47,375 nt of DNA, from positions 1-47,375 of the forward strand of contig NZ_ALKG01000106.1 in the NCBI RefSeq assembly GCF_000286455.1. The letters run 5' to 3'. Below are positions 8,839-18,800 of the stretch, piece by piece. The notes under the pieces are model-generated. The model saw only the letters and a list, made by a program, of their open reading frames with translations, was not told the origin of the DNA and made no database searches. Position 1 is the stretch's first letter; each line of letters opens with the position of its first letter. This DNA is from Selenomonas sp. FOBRC6 (GTDB lineage Bacteria; Bacillota; Negativicutes; Selenomonadales; Selenomonadaceae). The translations under genes and the position numbers were made by a program.

Positions 8839-9303
8839 CTACTTCCGTCCCGCCCGTTCAATAATGCTCGTCGTAGATTTCCCCGCCACAAGCGGGATAA
8901 AGGCGACCTCGCCGCCGTAACGCTCGACAATGCGCGCCTCGGGCAGCGTCTCGCGCGTGTAGTCGCCGCCCTTCGCATACACCGCAGGGCGCACCTTTGC
9001 AATCAGCTCCTCCGCCGTATCCTCACCAAAGATGACGACCGCGTCCACCGATTTCAATGCGCCCACGACCTCCGCACGATCCGCCTCACTGTTCACGGGG
9101 CGCGTCTCTCCCTTCAGCCGGCGCACGGATGCGTCGCTGTTCAGCCCGAGGATGAGCACATCGCCGAGGGCGCGCGCTGCTGCGAGATAGCGGACGTGCC
9201 CCGCGTGCAGGATGTCAAAGCAGCCGTTCGTAAAGACGACGCGCAGCCCCGCCGCGCGCAGTATCGCCGCGTACTCCTCAATCCGCTCGCTTGGAATCAG
9301 CAT
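8839..9303 (-). CDS. rfaE2: D-glycero-beta-D-manno-heptose 1-phosphate adenylyltransferase
   Basis: A 154-residue nucleotidyltransferase equivalent to the C-terminal half of HldE. It shows the cytidylyltransferase-like signature [16 protein letters not shown] (HxGH) and ends with the [11 protein letters not shown] motif (ISSTKI-like in other members). It makes ADP-D,D-heptose from heptose-1-phosphate and ATP. The ATG at 9303 follows a GGAAGGAGG site and overlaps the upstream kinase gene by 7 bp. A longer ORF from 9411 was rejected. The stop is 62 bp upstream of the heptosyltransferase start. Confidence 0.92.
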   Translation of the reverse strand: MLIPSERIEEYAAILRAAGLRVVFTNGCFDILHAGHVRYLAAARALGDVLILGLNSDASVRRLKGETRPVNSEADRAEVVGALKSVDAVVIFGEDTAEELIAKVRPAVYAKGGDYTRETLPEARIVERYGGEVAFIPLVAGKSTTSIIERAGRK

Positions 9304-10295
9304 CGCTCCGCCTCCTTCCCCGCCGTCAGTGCGGCACGCAGTTCCTCGTATGAGACGGTCGCCGTCCCGCGTTTGCGCACGGCAATCCCCGAGGCGATAT
9401 TGCTGAGACATGCCGCCGTCAGCGGATCGATGCCCGCCGCGAGCGCGAGAATCACGACGGCGACGCAGGTATCGCCCGCGCCCGACACATCGAAGATCTC
9501 GCTGTGGTCGCTCACGGGGATATTCATCGCCGTACCGTCCGCGCGGAAGAGCGTCATGCCCTTGTCCCCGCGCGTGATGAGCACGCCGTCCGCGCCGAGC
9601 CGCGCGCGCAGCTCATGCCCCGCGGCGTGAATCTCCTCCTCGGAGCGCAGTTCCCGCCCGAGCGCCGACGCAAGCTCCGCATCGTTCTGCTTGACGTAGC
9701 CGATGCCCTCATAGGAAAGGATGTCATAGCGCGAGTCCACGATGCTCGGGAGTCCCATCCTGCGCGTCTCCTCGATGACGAGGCGGCGCACGCGCTCCGT
9801 CACTGTCCCCGAGCCGTAGTCCGAGAGCACAACGCCGCGCACCTGCGGGAGGAGCTCCCGTATGCGCACGAGCAGCGTCTCCTCCGTCTCCTCCGTCAGT
9901 GGCGTATGCCACTCGCGGTCGACGCGCACGATCTGCTGACTCACTGTCGCGCGTCCTCCCGCAATGATCCGCGTCTTTGTAATCGTCGGATGCGCGTCTG
10001 CGCGTACGAAGCCCTCCGTGTGCACCCCGTTTTCACCGAGCACGGCGAGGAGGGCGTCACCGCTGCGCTCCGTGCCGCAGACCCCCACGGCATACGAGGA
10101 GCCGCCGAGCGTCGCCGCATTGTTTGCAACATTTGCCGCACCGCCCGCGACCACACGCTCCTCGCGCTGCTCGAGCACGAGCACGGGTGCCTCACGCGAG
10201 ATGCGCGCAATCTCACCGTCGAGATAGACATCCGCCACCATGTCTCCGATGATGAGCACGGGTGTGTCCGCCATCTGTGCGAGTGCATTTACCAT
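9297..10295 (-). CDS. Second PfkB-family kinase, heptose-7-phosphate kinase-like
   Basis: A 332-residue PfkB kinase related to HldE N-terminal domains: [19 protein letters not shown], then [17 protein letters not shown], and the C-terminal [13 protein letters not shown] signature. It is a paralogue of the product of 5496-6494 and lies directly before the adenylyltransferase gene, overlapping it by 7 bp, so the pair looks like a split HldE. The ATG at 10295 overlaps the lptD stop by 7 bp. The active-site signature is intact. It may duplicate the heptose kinase step or act on a related sugar phosphate; sequence alone does not decide. Confidence 0.82.
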   Translation of the reverse strand: MVNALAQMADTPVLIIGDMVADVYLDGEIARISREAPVLVLEQREERVVAGGAANVANNAATLGGSSYAVGVCGTERSGDALLAVLGENGVHTEGFVRADAHPTITKTRIIAGGRATVSQQIVRVDREWHTPLTEETEETLLVRIRELLPQVRGVVLSDYGSGTVTERVRRLVIEETRRMGLPSIVDSRYDILSYEGIGYVKQNDAELASALGRELRSEEEIHAAGHELRARLGADGVLITRGDKGMTLFRADGTAMNIPVSDHSEIFDVSGAGDTCVAVVILALAAGIDPLTAACLSNIASGIAVRKRGTATVSYEELRAALTAGKEAERC

Positions 10296-11815
10296 GGCGT
10301 AAACTCCCACTTGATCTTCCACGAATCCTGCTCCGAGCGATAGCGCAGAATGATCTGCGAGCAGTGCAGGTCGTGGAACCAGTAATAGTCTACATCCGTC
10401 CACTTGTGCGGATCGACGGCGTACTTCGTGGCGATGCCGATGCGGTTGCGCTCGTCGAGACGGTAGCTGAGCCCCGCCTGCAGGATCTTCGAATAGTCCT
10501 CCTGATCGAAGTCAAAGAGCGTGTTTGTCTTCGTACTCTTCGTGTAGATGCCGCCGATATACGCCGCAAAGCGCTCGTTGAACGGGCGCGTGAGGTAGGC
10601 GCTTGCATTGAAGCCCTGTACGCGCGAGCCATCATAGCTCTCGCGCGTAATGGAGTAGCCCGCCGCGAGATCCAGCCGATAGCCGTGAAAGCGGATCGTA
10701 TCGTGCACGGCAGAGATGCCGTACTGCCAATGATTGCTGTGAATGCCGCTGCCATACCAGCGCCCATACTCGGAGTACAGGCGGTAGGTAATCGGCGTAT
10801 TGCCGAGACGCTTGTTGTAGCTGAGGAGGAGCGCTGGCTCCTTCTTGATCCAGCCATCATCGCTGTCCTCGAACACGCCGTAGGTGAGGATTGCCTCCGT
10901 CCCCCTGTTTTCCCAGCCGAGATCGTAGTGGGAGCGCCAGCCCTTGTTCGTCGTCACATAGAGATTCGCGCTCGCCGTCACGCGCGGCGCAAGATCATAC
11001 GAAAAGGTCTGCTCAAGCCAGAGACCGTCATCACTGTCATAGCCCGCCGACGGGAGATTCCGCTGTATGGGCTTACTCACATCGACCTCGTAGTGCTTTT
11101 TCGTAAAAATAACCTTGTTCTTCAGCCAAAACTTGACATTCGTCAGCACGAGGCGGTCGCCAGGATACAGCTCCGCCACATCCGCGCTCAGATGATAGTC
11201 GGGCTTCTCGGCGGAGCATTTCGTCTGCGTGCCGTCGTAGACCACGATCTTGTCCGGGTAGAACTCGAACCGCTTGCCGGTCATGTAGTAGCCGCCGACC
11301 TTGCCCTTTGCCTCCGCCATCGCGCCTTCGCGCGTCTTGTAGTTGTAGTTGATGCGATAGCCGTCGAGCGTCACGCGTGCCGCGCCCTCTGTCAGCTGCA
11401 GCATATGCGCGCGATCAGGGACGGAGACCTCGCCTGAGACAGTATTGCCCTCCACATAGTCGCCCTGAAAACGCCGCGCCGCGAGCTGCACGATATCCAC
11501 ATGCCCCTTCGCCGTGAAGTCGCCCGTACGCTCGTCATAGGTCAGATCATCGCCCTCAAACGCAATCGGCGACGGTGCCGCCGCATCCACGGGATGACGC
11601 AGGTACTTCTCCATCTCCCCCACATCGGCGAGCAGCTTCACCTGCTCCTCCGTGAGACGGTTCTCACGCTCCTCACGCCGCTCGTTCTCGATGAAATCCA
11701 GATGCTGAAAGCCCGTATCCGTGTCCCCGTGGTAGGCAGCATGTGCAGCCGGCGGAAGCACGGTACAGGCAGTAGTCAGAGCGAGTAGGATGCGCGTTTT
11801 TGTAGCCTTGGTCAT
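10289..11815 (-). CDS. lptD: LPS-assembly outer-membrane protein, LptD/OstA family (short form)
   Basis: A 508-residue exported protein. It has a signal peptide (about residues 1-26, ending AHA), an OstA/LptA-like beta-jellyroll domain (about 65-215, with IAFEGDDLTYDERTGDF and repeated short strands) and a long C-terminal region of alternating aromatic strands that fits an outer-membrane barrel. The last residue is Trp, as in many barrel proteins recognised by the BAM machinery. It is much shorter than E. coli LptD (about 784 residues). It heads the LPS operon with an AGGAG site and its own promoter at 11858-11886. It is expected to insert LPS into the outer leaflet of the outer membrane. An alternative is a divergent OstA-domain porin-like protein. 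Confidence 0.77.
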   Translation of the reverse strand: MTKATKTRILLALTTACTVLPPAAHAAYHGDTDTGFQHLDFIENERREERENRLTEEQVKLLADVGEMEKYLRHPVDAAAPSPIAFEGDDLTYDERTGDFTAKGHVDIVQLAARRFQGDYVEGNTVSGEVSVPDRAHMLQLTEGAARVTLDGYRINYNYKTREGAMAEAKGKVGGYYMTGKRFEFYPDKIVVYDGTQTKCSAEKPDYHLSADVAELYPGDRLVLTNVKFWLKNKVIFTKKHYEVDVSKPIQRNLPSAGYDSDDGLWLEQTFSYDLAPRVTASANLYVTTNKGWRSHYDLGWENRGTEAILTYGVFEDSDDGWIKKEPALLLSYNKRLGNTPITYRLYSEYGRWYGSGIHSNHWQYGISAVHDTIRFHGYRLDLAAGYSITRESYDGSRVQGFNASAYLTRPFNERFAAYIGGIYTKSTKTNTLFDFDQEDYSKILQAGLSYRLDERNRIGIATKYAVDPHKWTDVDYYWFHDLHCSQIILRYRSEQDSWKIKWEFTPW

Positions 11816-11857
11816 CGGCGCGATCTCCTGTCTTTTACAAAGAATTCAGTCGTTCTT

Positions 11858-11886
11858 ATACTACATCATAAACAGAGTTTTCGCAA
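11858..11886 (-). promoter_or_regulatory. Promoter of the LPS cluster (lptD)
   Basis: Reading the minus strand: TTGCGA (11886-11881), a 17-bp spacer, then TAGTAT (11863-11858). It lies about 43 bp before the lptD start and is divergent from the consensus promoter at 11928-11956. Confidence 0.55.
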
Positions 11887-11927
11887 CCGAAAAGAACGCG
11901 GTGCACTGCCACTCATCGAATCTAAAT

Positions 11928-11956
11928 TTGACGCAAAAAAAAATTTCATCTATAAT
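11928..11956 (+). promoter_or_regulatory. Consensus sigma-70 promoter for the secreted-protein pair
   Basis: TTGACG (11928-11933), exactly 17 bp, then a perfect TATAAT (11951-11956). It drives the genes at 12001 and 12425. Confidence 0.85.
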
Positions 11957-12000
11957 AGAGCCCGAATCACAGAAAATTTTGGAAGGAGGCACTCCCACAA

Positions 12001-12411
12001 ATGCAGCGTTTTATGAGCGGCGGAATTCTGCTTGCCGCTCTCGTGTTTTTCACAAGTTTCAGCGTGTGTAATGCGGCAGAGGACATGCGCTTCGTCGATG
12101 CGGAGGACGACACGGGCTACTATGTCGATGCAGCGACCGTCGTGCGCGTCTCGGATACGGAGCGCGACGCCGTTGTTGCCGTCGTGAAGGCGACTGAGAA
12201 CCGCCGCTATCTGTACCGCACACGCCTCAACCCGCAGGCGGGAACGTACCAATTCGTCTCCGCTCAGGTTGAGGTCTACGATACAAAGGAAGTCCTGCGT
12301 ACAACGCAGGGCATGGATGCACCGCAGCAATACACCCCGGCTTCGCCGCTCAGAAGTATTGCGGACTTCATTGAAGAGCTGCTGACGACAAAACAGCAGC
12401 CGCCACGGTAG
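12001..12411 (+). CDS. Small secreted protein, unknown function
   Basis: A 136-residue protein with a clear signal peptide (about residues 1-25, SVCNA cleavage region). No named family was recognised. The mature part begins with a short acidic, Asp-rich stretch and contains YYVDAATVVRVSDTERDAVVAVVKA, which reads as alternating beta strands like those in small periplasmic proteins of Negativicutes. A GGAGG site lies about 12 bases before the ATG. It is 13 bp upstream of the next secreted-protein gene and shares its promoter. Confidence 0.75.
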   Translation: MQRFMSGGILLAALVFFTSFSVCNAAEDMRFVDAEDDTGYYVDAATVVRVSDTERDAVVAVVKATENRRYLYRTRLNPQAGTYQFVSAQVEVYDTKEVLRTTQGMDAPQQYTPASPLRSIADFIEELLTTKQQPPR

Positions 12412-12424
12412 GAGGAGATCATTC

Positions 12425-13423
12425 ATGCAGCAGAAAATCTGTGCACTCGTGCTGACCTTCGTGCTCGCGCTCACATCCTTCGGCACAGCGCTCGCGGCCG
12501 AGCCGCCCAACGCCGTCCAGTCCAAGCTCTCACTCATCGAGCAGGACACCTACGGGCAGGAGCAGACGGGCGCGCTGATCGACCGCATCAACCGCCTTGA
12601 GCGCGACTATGACGGCAAGCACCGCTCGGGCAGCCTGATGACGCGCATCGACGCCATCTACGACGAGGTCTATACGAACAGCACAACGCCGTCCGTCCTC
12701 ATGAACCTCAACGCGATTGAGTGGAACATCAACCACGAGACGAGTCTGCGCCCCGTGCAGGAGCGCGTGAGCGAGATGGAGGTCGCACTGCTCGGCAAGA
12801 CCGCCGAGGGCACGTTCCAAAAGCGGATCTCCGCCCTCTCCGAGGCATCCTTCGGCACGAAGAAGATTCCCGTCACGCCCGTCTCCGTTCCCGCGAACAC
12901 CCTCGTCAAGGTCGCACTCGTAACCCCCGTCAACGCGAAGAACCTGAAGGTTGGCGACACGATCGAGTATCAGGTTGCGGACGACGTCTTCGTCGGCGAT
13001 ACACTCGTCTTCACAAAGGGCTCGCGCGGCGAGGGCACGGTCACGAAAGTAAAGCAGGCAAAGAACTTCGGGCGCAACGCGCAGGTTGACATCGACTTCA
13101 AAAACACGAAGGCGCTCGACGGCACCTACGTCACGACCTTCATCGGCGAAGAGGCGAAGAAGGAAATGCAGCATCTCGCCATGGCTGCGGGTGCATCGCT
13201 CGCGGGCATCGCCGTCCTCGGGCCTCTCGGTGTTGTCGCTGGCGCATTCGTCCACGGTAAGAACATCGACCTCCCCGCAGGCACCGAGCTCTACATCCAG
13301 ACGCAGACCAACACCACCGTCTACGGCGTCCAGACCACCTACGACAGCGCTGCGCCGTTCCAGTCCACGGCAGCCCAGAGCTCCGCAGACAACGATAACA
13401 GCGTCTACGACGACGGAGTATAA
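12425..13423 (+). CDS. Exported protein with exact 20-residue repeats, unknown function
   Basis: A 332-residue protein with a signal peptide (about 1-25, TALAA). Residues 38-150 contain a repeat of exactly 20 residues (starting at about 38, 58, 78, 98, 118 and partly 138), each beginning with a hydrophobic residue usually followed by Glu and, in most copies, carrying a Gly near position 7 and Arg-Ile/Val near 17-18. This suggests stacked short helices. It is followed by a beta-rich region (about 155-240, LKVGDTIEYQVADDVFVGD) and a glycine-rich hydrophobic stretch (about 250-280, AAGASLAGIAVLGPLGVVAG) that may be membrane-embedded. No named family was recognised. An AGGAGGAGA site precedes the ATG, and a strong terminator follows the stop. 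A cell-envelope role is inference. Confidence 0.78.
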   Translation: MQQKICALVLTFVLALTSFGTALAAEPPNAVQSKLSLIEQDTYGQEQTGALIDRINRLERDYDGKHRSGSLMTRIDAIYDEVYTNSTTPSVLMNLNAIEWNINHETSLRPVQERVSEMEVALLGKTAEGTFQKRISALSEASFGTKKIPVTPVSVPANTLVKVALVTPVNAKNLKVGDTIEYQVADDVFVGDTLVFTKGSRGEGTVTKVKQAKNFGRNAQVDIDFKNTKALDGTYVTTFIGEEAKKEMQHLAMAAGASLAGIAVLGPLGVVAGAFVHGKNIDLPAGTELYIQTQTNTTVYGVQTTYDSAAPFQSTAAQSSADNDNSVYDDGV

Positions 13424-13430
13424 ACGATCA

Positions 13431-13465
13431 CACAAAAAGCTCACGCAATGCGTGAGCTTTTTGTG
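13431..13465. terminator. Bidirectional terminator
   Basis: A 16-bp perfect inverted repeat (13431-13446 with 13450-13465) with only a 3-base loop and A5/T5 flanks inside the arms. It separates the plus-strand secreted-protein gene from the convergent minus-strand gene. Confidence 0.88.
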
Positions 13466-13478
13466 TGCAATCAATCAA

Positions 13479-13949
13479 TCAGCGGACGAATAAACCCGCG
13501 AGCTTCATGTTCTCATCGTAGGTGAGGCGGTAGACAACCGCCGTCGCCTTGTAACCCACGGCGAGCTCGCAGATGACATACCACTTGTCACCTTCCTTGC
13601 CCGCCGTCATAAGAGGCTTGCCAACGCCGGCACGCGCGCCCCACTTCGGCGCATACTCCGCCTTTGCACCAGAGATCTGCTCCGCCGTCAGATGCGGACG
13701 CAGCTCCGTAGTCGCCTCCGCCTGCAGACCGGTCACATCGTCCTTTTCAAAGCGTGCAATCGTCGCCATCACATGCTGCTCGACCACCTGCACGTCAAAC
13801 GGCGTCTGCTCTGCCGCCTGTTCCTGTGTCTGCGCCTGCTCGGCAGCAGGAGCCGCATTTTCCTCGGCGTATGCGGCAGGAGCCGCAAGGAATGCTCCGC
13901 CGGCAACGAGCGTAGCGGCAAGCATGCGGGAAAGTGTACGGAATTTCAT
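13479..13949 (-). CDS. Secreted protein resembling DUF3887
   Basis: A 156-residue protein with a signal peptide (about 1-29, PAAYA), an Ala/Gln/Glu-rich linker, and a C-terminal domain of about 105 residues whose pattern (a helix with FEKDD, a LTAEQ helix, then strands WYVICELAVGYKATAVVYRL and LAGLFVR) resembles DUF3887-type NTF2-like domains. An AGGAGG site precedes the ATG. It lies 25 bp downstream of the methyltransferase gene and probably shares its transcript. Function is unknown; an extracytoplasmic location is inferred from the signal peptide. Confidence 0.72.
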   Translation of the reverse strand: MKFRTLSRMLAATLVAGGAFLAAPAAYAEENAAPAAEQAQTQEQAAEQTPFDVQVVEQHVMATIARFEKDDVTGLQAEATTELRPHLTAEQISGAKAEYAPKWGARAGVGKPLMTAGKEGDKWYVICELAVGYKATAVVYRLTYDENMKLAGLFVR

Positions 13950-13974
13950 AAAAACCTCCTATGTCAATCAAAAC

Positions 13975-14667
13975 TTACTTAATGCAGGAGAAGCACGCGA
14001 GCGATTCCACGCACTCGACCTCCACCTCGCGGAAAAGAGCACGAAGGCGCGCCTCGAGTCCCGCCTTCGTATCATACGGCGGCGTAAAGAAGCCCATGCG
14101 CGTATAGAGATGTTTCACAACGAACTCTGTGCGTGGATTCCCGCCGAGGACGAAGACCGAGCCCGTCAGCCGTCCGCCGGGACGCAGCACGCGGTGCACC
14201 TCGCTCCACGCCGCCGTCTTGTCCGGGAAGGCATGAAAGCCATTGATCGAGACCGCCGCATCGAAGAAATCATCCTCGAAGATCAGCTGTCCCACATCGC
14301 CCTCCACAAAGGCAACATTATGGATGCCGATTGCATCCGCACGCGCGCGCGCCGCCGCGAGCATCGCGGGCGAGTAGTCGAGACACGTGATGTCGGCGTT
14401 CGGCAGCTCCGCATACACGGGCAGCGAGAGACAGCCTGTCCCCACGGGCACCTCGAGCAGCCGCCCGTCGAATCCCTCATGCGCCGCACGCAGCGCAAGG
14501 CCGACATAGCGGCTCACCTCCTCGCGCCCCATCCCCCACACAAGCCGCGAGACAAACTTGCCCGACCAGGTCGAATACGTCATCATGCCATCGTACAGAC
14601 TCGCGAGCCGTCCCACCGAATGATACGCCCCCCTGATCTTCTCATACCGCCGCTTTTCCTCGTCCAT
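13975..14667 (-). CDS. Class I SAM-dependent methyltransferase (UbiE-like fold)
   Basis: A 230-residue methyltransferase. Motif I reads LLEVPVGTGCLSLPV, the acidic loop CLDYSPAML follows, then EGDVGQLIF, and the post-motif segment EVHRVLRPGGRL is typical of Methyltransf_11 enzymes. The substrate is unknown; a small molecule is likely. The ATG at 14667 was chosen because a GAAAGGATG site precedes it and the promoter -10 box sits at 14700-14705, which leaves the in-frame ATG at 14697 upstream of the expected transcription start. The gene is divergent from the RND efflux operon. Confidence 0.84.
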   Translation of the reverse strand: MDEEKRRYEKIRGAYHSVGRLASLYDGMMTYSTWSGKFVSRLVWGMGREEVSRYVGLALRAAHEGFDGRLLEVPVGTGCLSLPVYAELPNADITCLDYSPAMLAAARARADAIGIHNVAFVEGDVGQLIFEDDFFDAAVSINGFHAFPDKTAAWSEVHRVLRPGGRLTGSVFVLGGNPRTEFVVKHLYTRMGFFTPPYDTKAGLEARLRALFREVEVECVESLACFSCIK

Positions 14668-14699
14668 CGTGACATCCTTTCTCATCATTATCGCCATTC

Positions 14700-14728
14700 A
14701 TTCTAGCATAAAACGCGCGCGTGTTCAA
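14700..14728 (-). promoter_or_regulatory. Promoter of the methyltransferase gene
   Basis: On the minus strand: TTGAAC, a 17-bp spacer ending TGC (extended -10), then TAGAAT. It lies only 12 bp from the divergent efflux promoter, so one regulator could control both. Confidence 0.75.
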
Positions 14729-14740
14729 ATCCCCTCTCTA

Positions 14741-14769
14741 TGGACACGCTCCCTTTTCAGTGGTAAAAT
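14741..14769 (+). promoter_or_regulatory. Promoter of the RND efflux operon
   Basis: TGGACA (14741-14746), a 17-bp spacer and TAAAAT (14764-14769): five of six matches in each box. Confidence 0.75.
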
Positions 14770-14803
14770 TTAGGAAATTACGGCAAACGAAAGGGAGATC
14801 ATC

Positions 14804-15856
14804 ATGCAGCAGCGTACCTATATCACGATCCTTCTCGCGGCAGCGCTCCTCACGGCGGCGGGATGCGGCAGCGTTTCGGAAAAAGAGACGCCCGCGCCTC
14901 TCGTGCGGACGATGACGGTGGGCGATGTCGCCCGATCAGAGGCGGGCTACACGGGCGCAGTGCGCGGACGCTACGAGACGCGGCTCGCCTTTCAGGTCGG
15001 CGGACAGATTCTCTCGCGCAATGTAAATATGGGCGCGCATGTCCGCGCGGGAGATGTGCTCATGGTCATCGACGCGCGCGATGTACAGCAGCAGGCAAAT
15101 GCGACGGGCGCGGGTGTCTCCTCCGCGCGCGCACAGCTGCAACTCGCGCAGACAAATCTCAAACGCTACGAGGAACTGTACGCCGCACAGGCGATCTCAG
15201 AGGCGATGCTCGACCAGTACCGCACGAATGCGCGCGCCGCCGAGGCAGCCTATCGACAGGCAGTCGCGCAGGACGCGGCGAGCCGCAACGCACTTGGCTA
15301 CACGAACCTCATTGCGGGCGCGAACGGCGTGATCTCGAACATCACCGCCGAGGAGGGACAGATCATCGCGGCGGGGCAGACCGTCATGATGCTCACGCAG
15401 GATGGCGAGCGCGAGGTAGAGATCGCCGTCCCCGAGAGCCAGCTCTCCGGGATCGTCATCGGCATGCCCGCTGCCGTCACGCTCTGGGCGAATCACGCCG
15501 CACTCACGGGCTATGTCCGTGAGCTCTCCCCCGCGCCCGACACCGTGAGCCGCACCTACGCCGCACGCATCGCGCTCACAGATGCGCCCGCCGATCTCCC
15601 GCTCGGCATGACGGCGCGCGTCTTCCTCGGCGAGGACACGGCAAAAGGCGCGGTCATCCCCCTCTCCGCTCTCTATCAGACGAGCGATACGGCCGGGGTC
15701 TACGTTGTTGAGGACGGCGCTGTCCGCCTCGTCCCCGTCATAGTCACAGCATTTCACACGAGTGACGCCGTCGTCACGGGGCTTCCGCGCGGCGCAGTCA
15801 TCGTGACGGCGGGCGTTCACCAACTCCACGACGGAGAGAAGGTGCGCACGAAATGA
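14804..15856 (+). CDS. RND efflux periplasmic adaptor subunit (lipoprotein, AcrA/HlyD-like)
   Basis: A 350-residue membrane-fusion protein. The N-terminus is a lipoprotein signal with lipobox LTAAGC, so it should be lipid-anchored through Cys21. A first lipoyl half (VGGQILSRNVNMGAHVRAG) is followed by an alpha-helical hairpin (about 80-155), a second lipoyl half containing GVISNITAEEGQIIAAGQ, then beta-barrel and membrane-proximal domains. It would link the inner-membrane pump to an outer-membrane channel. A GGGAG site precedes the ATG. Its end overlaps the pump gene by 4 bp. No TolC-like gene is adjacent, so the outer channel must be encoded elsewhere. Confidence 0.9.
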   Translation: MQQRTYITILLAAALLTAAGCGSVSEKETPAPLVRTMTVGDVARSEAGYTGAVRGRYETRLAFQVGGQILSRNVNMGAHVRAGDVLMVIDARDVQQQANATGAGVSSARAQLQLAQTNLKRYEELYAAQAISEAMLDQYRTNARAAEAAYRQAVAQDAASRNALGYTNLIAGANGVISNITAEEGQIIAAGQTVMMLTQDGEREVEIAVPESQLSGIVIGMPAAVTLWANHAALTGYVRELSPAPDTVSRTYAARIALTDAPADLPLGMTARVFLGEDTAKGAVIPLSALYQTSDTAGVYVVEDGAVRLVPVIVTAFHTSDAVVTGLPRGAVIVTAGVHQLHDGEKVRTK

Positions 15857-18800
15857 GGAATCTCACAGAGCTCTCCCTGCGCCACCGCGCCCTTGTCTGG
15901 TATTTCATCATCGTCTTCACCATCGGCGGCGTCTTCGCCTACAACGCGCTTGGTCGCATGGAGGATCCCGCCTTCACCATACGGCAGATGGTTGTCACCG
16001 CCGTATGGCCGGGCGCGACCGCCGAGGAGATGCAGGAGCAGGTCACGGACAAGCTCGAGCGGCGCTTTCAGGACACACCGGGTCTGAAGGACATCCAGAG
16101 CGAGACGCGCGCGGGGCAGACCATCATCTACATCCAGCTGCGCTCCGACATCGACGACAGCCTCATCCGCCCGACGTGGCGCGACGTGCGGAATTTCGGC
16201 GAGGACATCAAAAGCGAGCTCCCCGACGGCGTCTACGGCCCCTACTACAACGACCGATTCGACGATGTGTACGGCTCGATCTACGCCATCACAGGCGCGG
16301 ACTACTCATACGAGGAACTCCGCGCAATGGCGGAGACGGCGCGCCACCGCATCCTCACCGTCCCGAGCGTGCAGAAGGTCATCCTCCTCGGCGTGCAGCC
16401 TGAGCGCATCTACGTCGAAATCTCCCTCGCGCGTCTGGCGCAGCTCGGCATCCCGCCGACGGCGATCACGAACGCGCTCCATACGCAGGACAGCATGACG
16501 ACGAGCGGTACGGTCGAGACAGAGACGGACACCGTGCAGCTGCGCGCCTCGGGCGTATTTGAGAGCCTTGAGGACATCCGCGCGCTTCCGATTGCCGCAA
16601 ACGGAAACGTCTTCCGCCTCGGCGATATTGCCACCGTCGAGCGGCGCACGGCCACCCCGCCCGAGCCGATGATGTTCTACAACGGCGCGCCCGCCATCGG
16701 CATCGCCGTCTCCATGGAGGACGGCGGCAACATCCTCGCGCTCGGCAGCAACCTCGCTGCACTCACCGACGAAATACGGCAGGATCTCCCGCTCGGCATG
16801 GAGCTGAACGAGGTATCGAACCAGCCCGCCGTCGTGCAGGACTCCATCCACGATTTCGTCGAGACGCTCGCACTCGCAATTATCATCGTGCTCGCCGTCA
16901 GCTTCCTCTCGCTCGGTTTTCGCACCGGGCTCGTTGTCGCGGGCTGCATCCCGCTCGTCCTCGCGGGCACATTCGTCGCCATGTATATGCTTGACATCGA
17001 CCTGCACAAGGTCTCCCTCGGCGCGCTCATCATCGCGCTCGGTCTCCTCGTGGACGACGCCATCATCGCCGTTGAGATGATGAGCGTCCAGCTCGAGCGC
17101 GGCATGGAGCGCTTTGACGCCGCGTGCTACGCCTTTACCCAGACGGCGAAGCCCATGCTCACGGGCACGCTCATCACCTGCGCGGGCTTCATCCCCGTCG
17201 CATTCTCAAAGGGCATGTCGAGCGAGTTCTGCCGCAGTCTCTTTCCTGTCATCGGCATCGCGCTCGTCCTCAGCTGGATCGTCTCCGTCATGGTCGCGCC
17301 GCTCTTTGGCTACTACCTGATCCGTGTGAAAAAGGGAGCGGAAGCCGCACACGATCCCTACCAGAGCAGGTTCTACCGGCTCTTTCGGCGCGTGCTTACG
17401 CTGTTTCTCAGTCACCGCGCCGCCGTCCTCATTGGTACGGTGCTCCTCTTCGCGGCATCCATCGCCGCATTTCCGCACATCAAGCAGACCTTCTTCCCGC
17501 CCTCACTGCGCCCCGAAATCCTCGTCGAGCTGACCCTGCCGCAGGGCGCATCCATCGCCGCAACCGAGCGCGAGGCAAAGGTGCTCTCCGCCATCCTCGA
17601 CGCCCACAGCGACAAGATCGCAAACTATGCCGCATATGTCGGACGCACCTCGCCGCGCTTCGTCCTCCCCGTCAACGTCAAAGCTGACGCGGACAACCGT
17701 GCCCAATTCGTTATAACGGCGAACGGTACCGAGGAGCGCGAGGAGCTCGCCGCACTCATTGCAGAGGCGCAGCAGAACGAGCTCTCCAGCGTGCGCATCG
17801 CCACACAGTACATCCAGACAGGGCCGCCTGCCGACTTCCCCGTTATGCTGCGCGTCTCTGCCTCCTCGACGGACGAGGTGCGCCGCATCGCAGAGCAGGT
17901 CGCAGCGATTGCCGCAGACGATCCCGCCACCGCGAACATCCATCTCGACTGGACGGAGAAATCCAAGGCGGTGCAGATTGACTTTGACAAGGCAAAGCTG
18001 AAACTCTATGGCATCAGCGCGCGCGATGTCAAGCAGATGCTCTACACCGAGCTGACGGGCGCACAGGCGGCGGAGTTCTATACGGGCGACCGCACAATCG
18101 GCATCGTCCTGCGCCTCGCAGACGAAGACCGCACGAATCTCGAGCGGCTCGGCGAGCTGCCGATAGCCACCAGCGGCGGCTACGTCCCGCTCGCCCAGAT
18201 CGCACACCTCTCCTATGCGGCAGAGGACGGACTCATCAAGCGGCGCAACCTATTGCCCACCATCATGGTGCAGGGCGATGTCGTGCGCGGCGAGGGCAAC
18301 GACGCAACGCAGCGCATCTACCGTGCGACAGAGGAACTGCGCGCCTCCCTGCCCGCAGGTGCGAGCATCACCCCCGCGGGTGCGCTTGAGGACTCGGCGG
18401 AGGCGATGGGCTACCTCATGCAGCCCGTGCCCGCCATGGTCTTTATCATCATGACCCTCCTCATGCTGCAGGTCGGCACAATGGGCAAGATGGCGCTCAC
18501 CCTCCTCACCGCCCCGCTCGGGCTCATCGGCGTTGCGCTTGCGATGCTCCTCACCGACTCCGCGCTCGGCTTCGTCGCCTACCTCGGCGTCCTCGCCCTC
18601 TTTGGCATGATCATCCGCAACTCCGTCATCCTCATCGACCAGATCAAAAAGCATGAGGATGCGGGCGAAAAGCCCCTCGACGCCATCATCGACTCCGCCG
18701 TCCTGCGCTTCCGGCCCATCATGCTCACCGCCGCCGCCGCCATCCTTGGCATGCTCCCGCTCATGCGCAGCATCTTCTGGGGACCGATGGCCGTCGCCAT

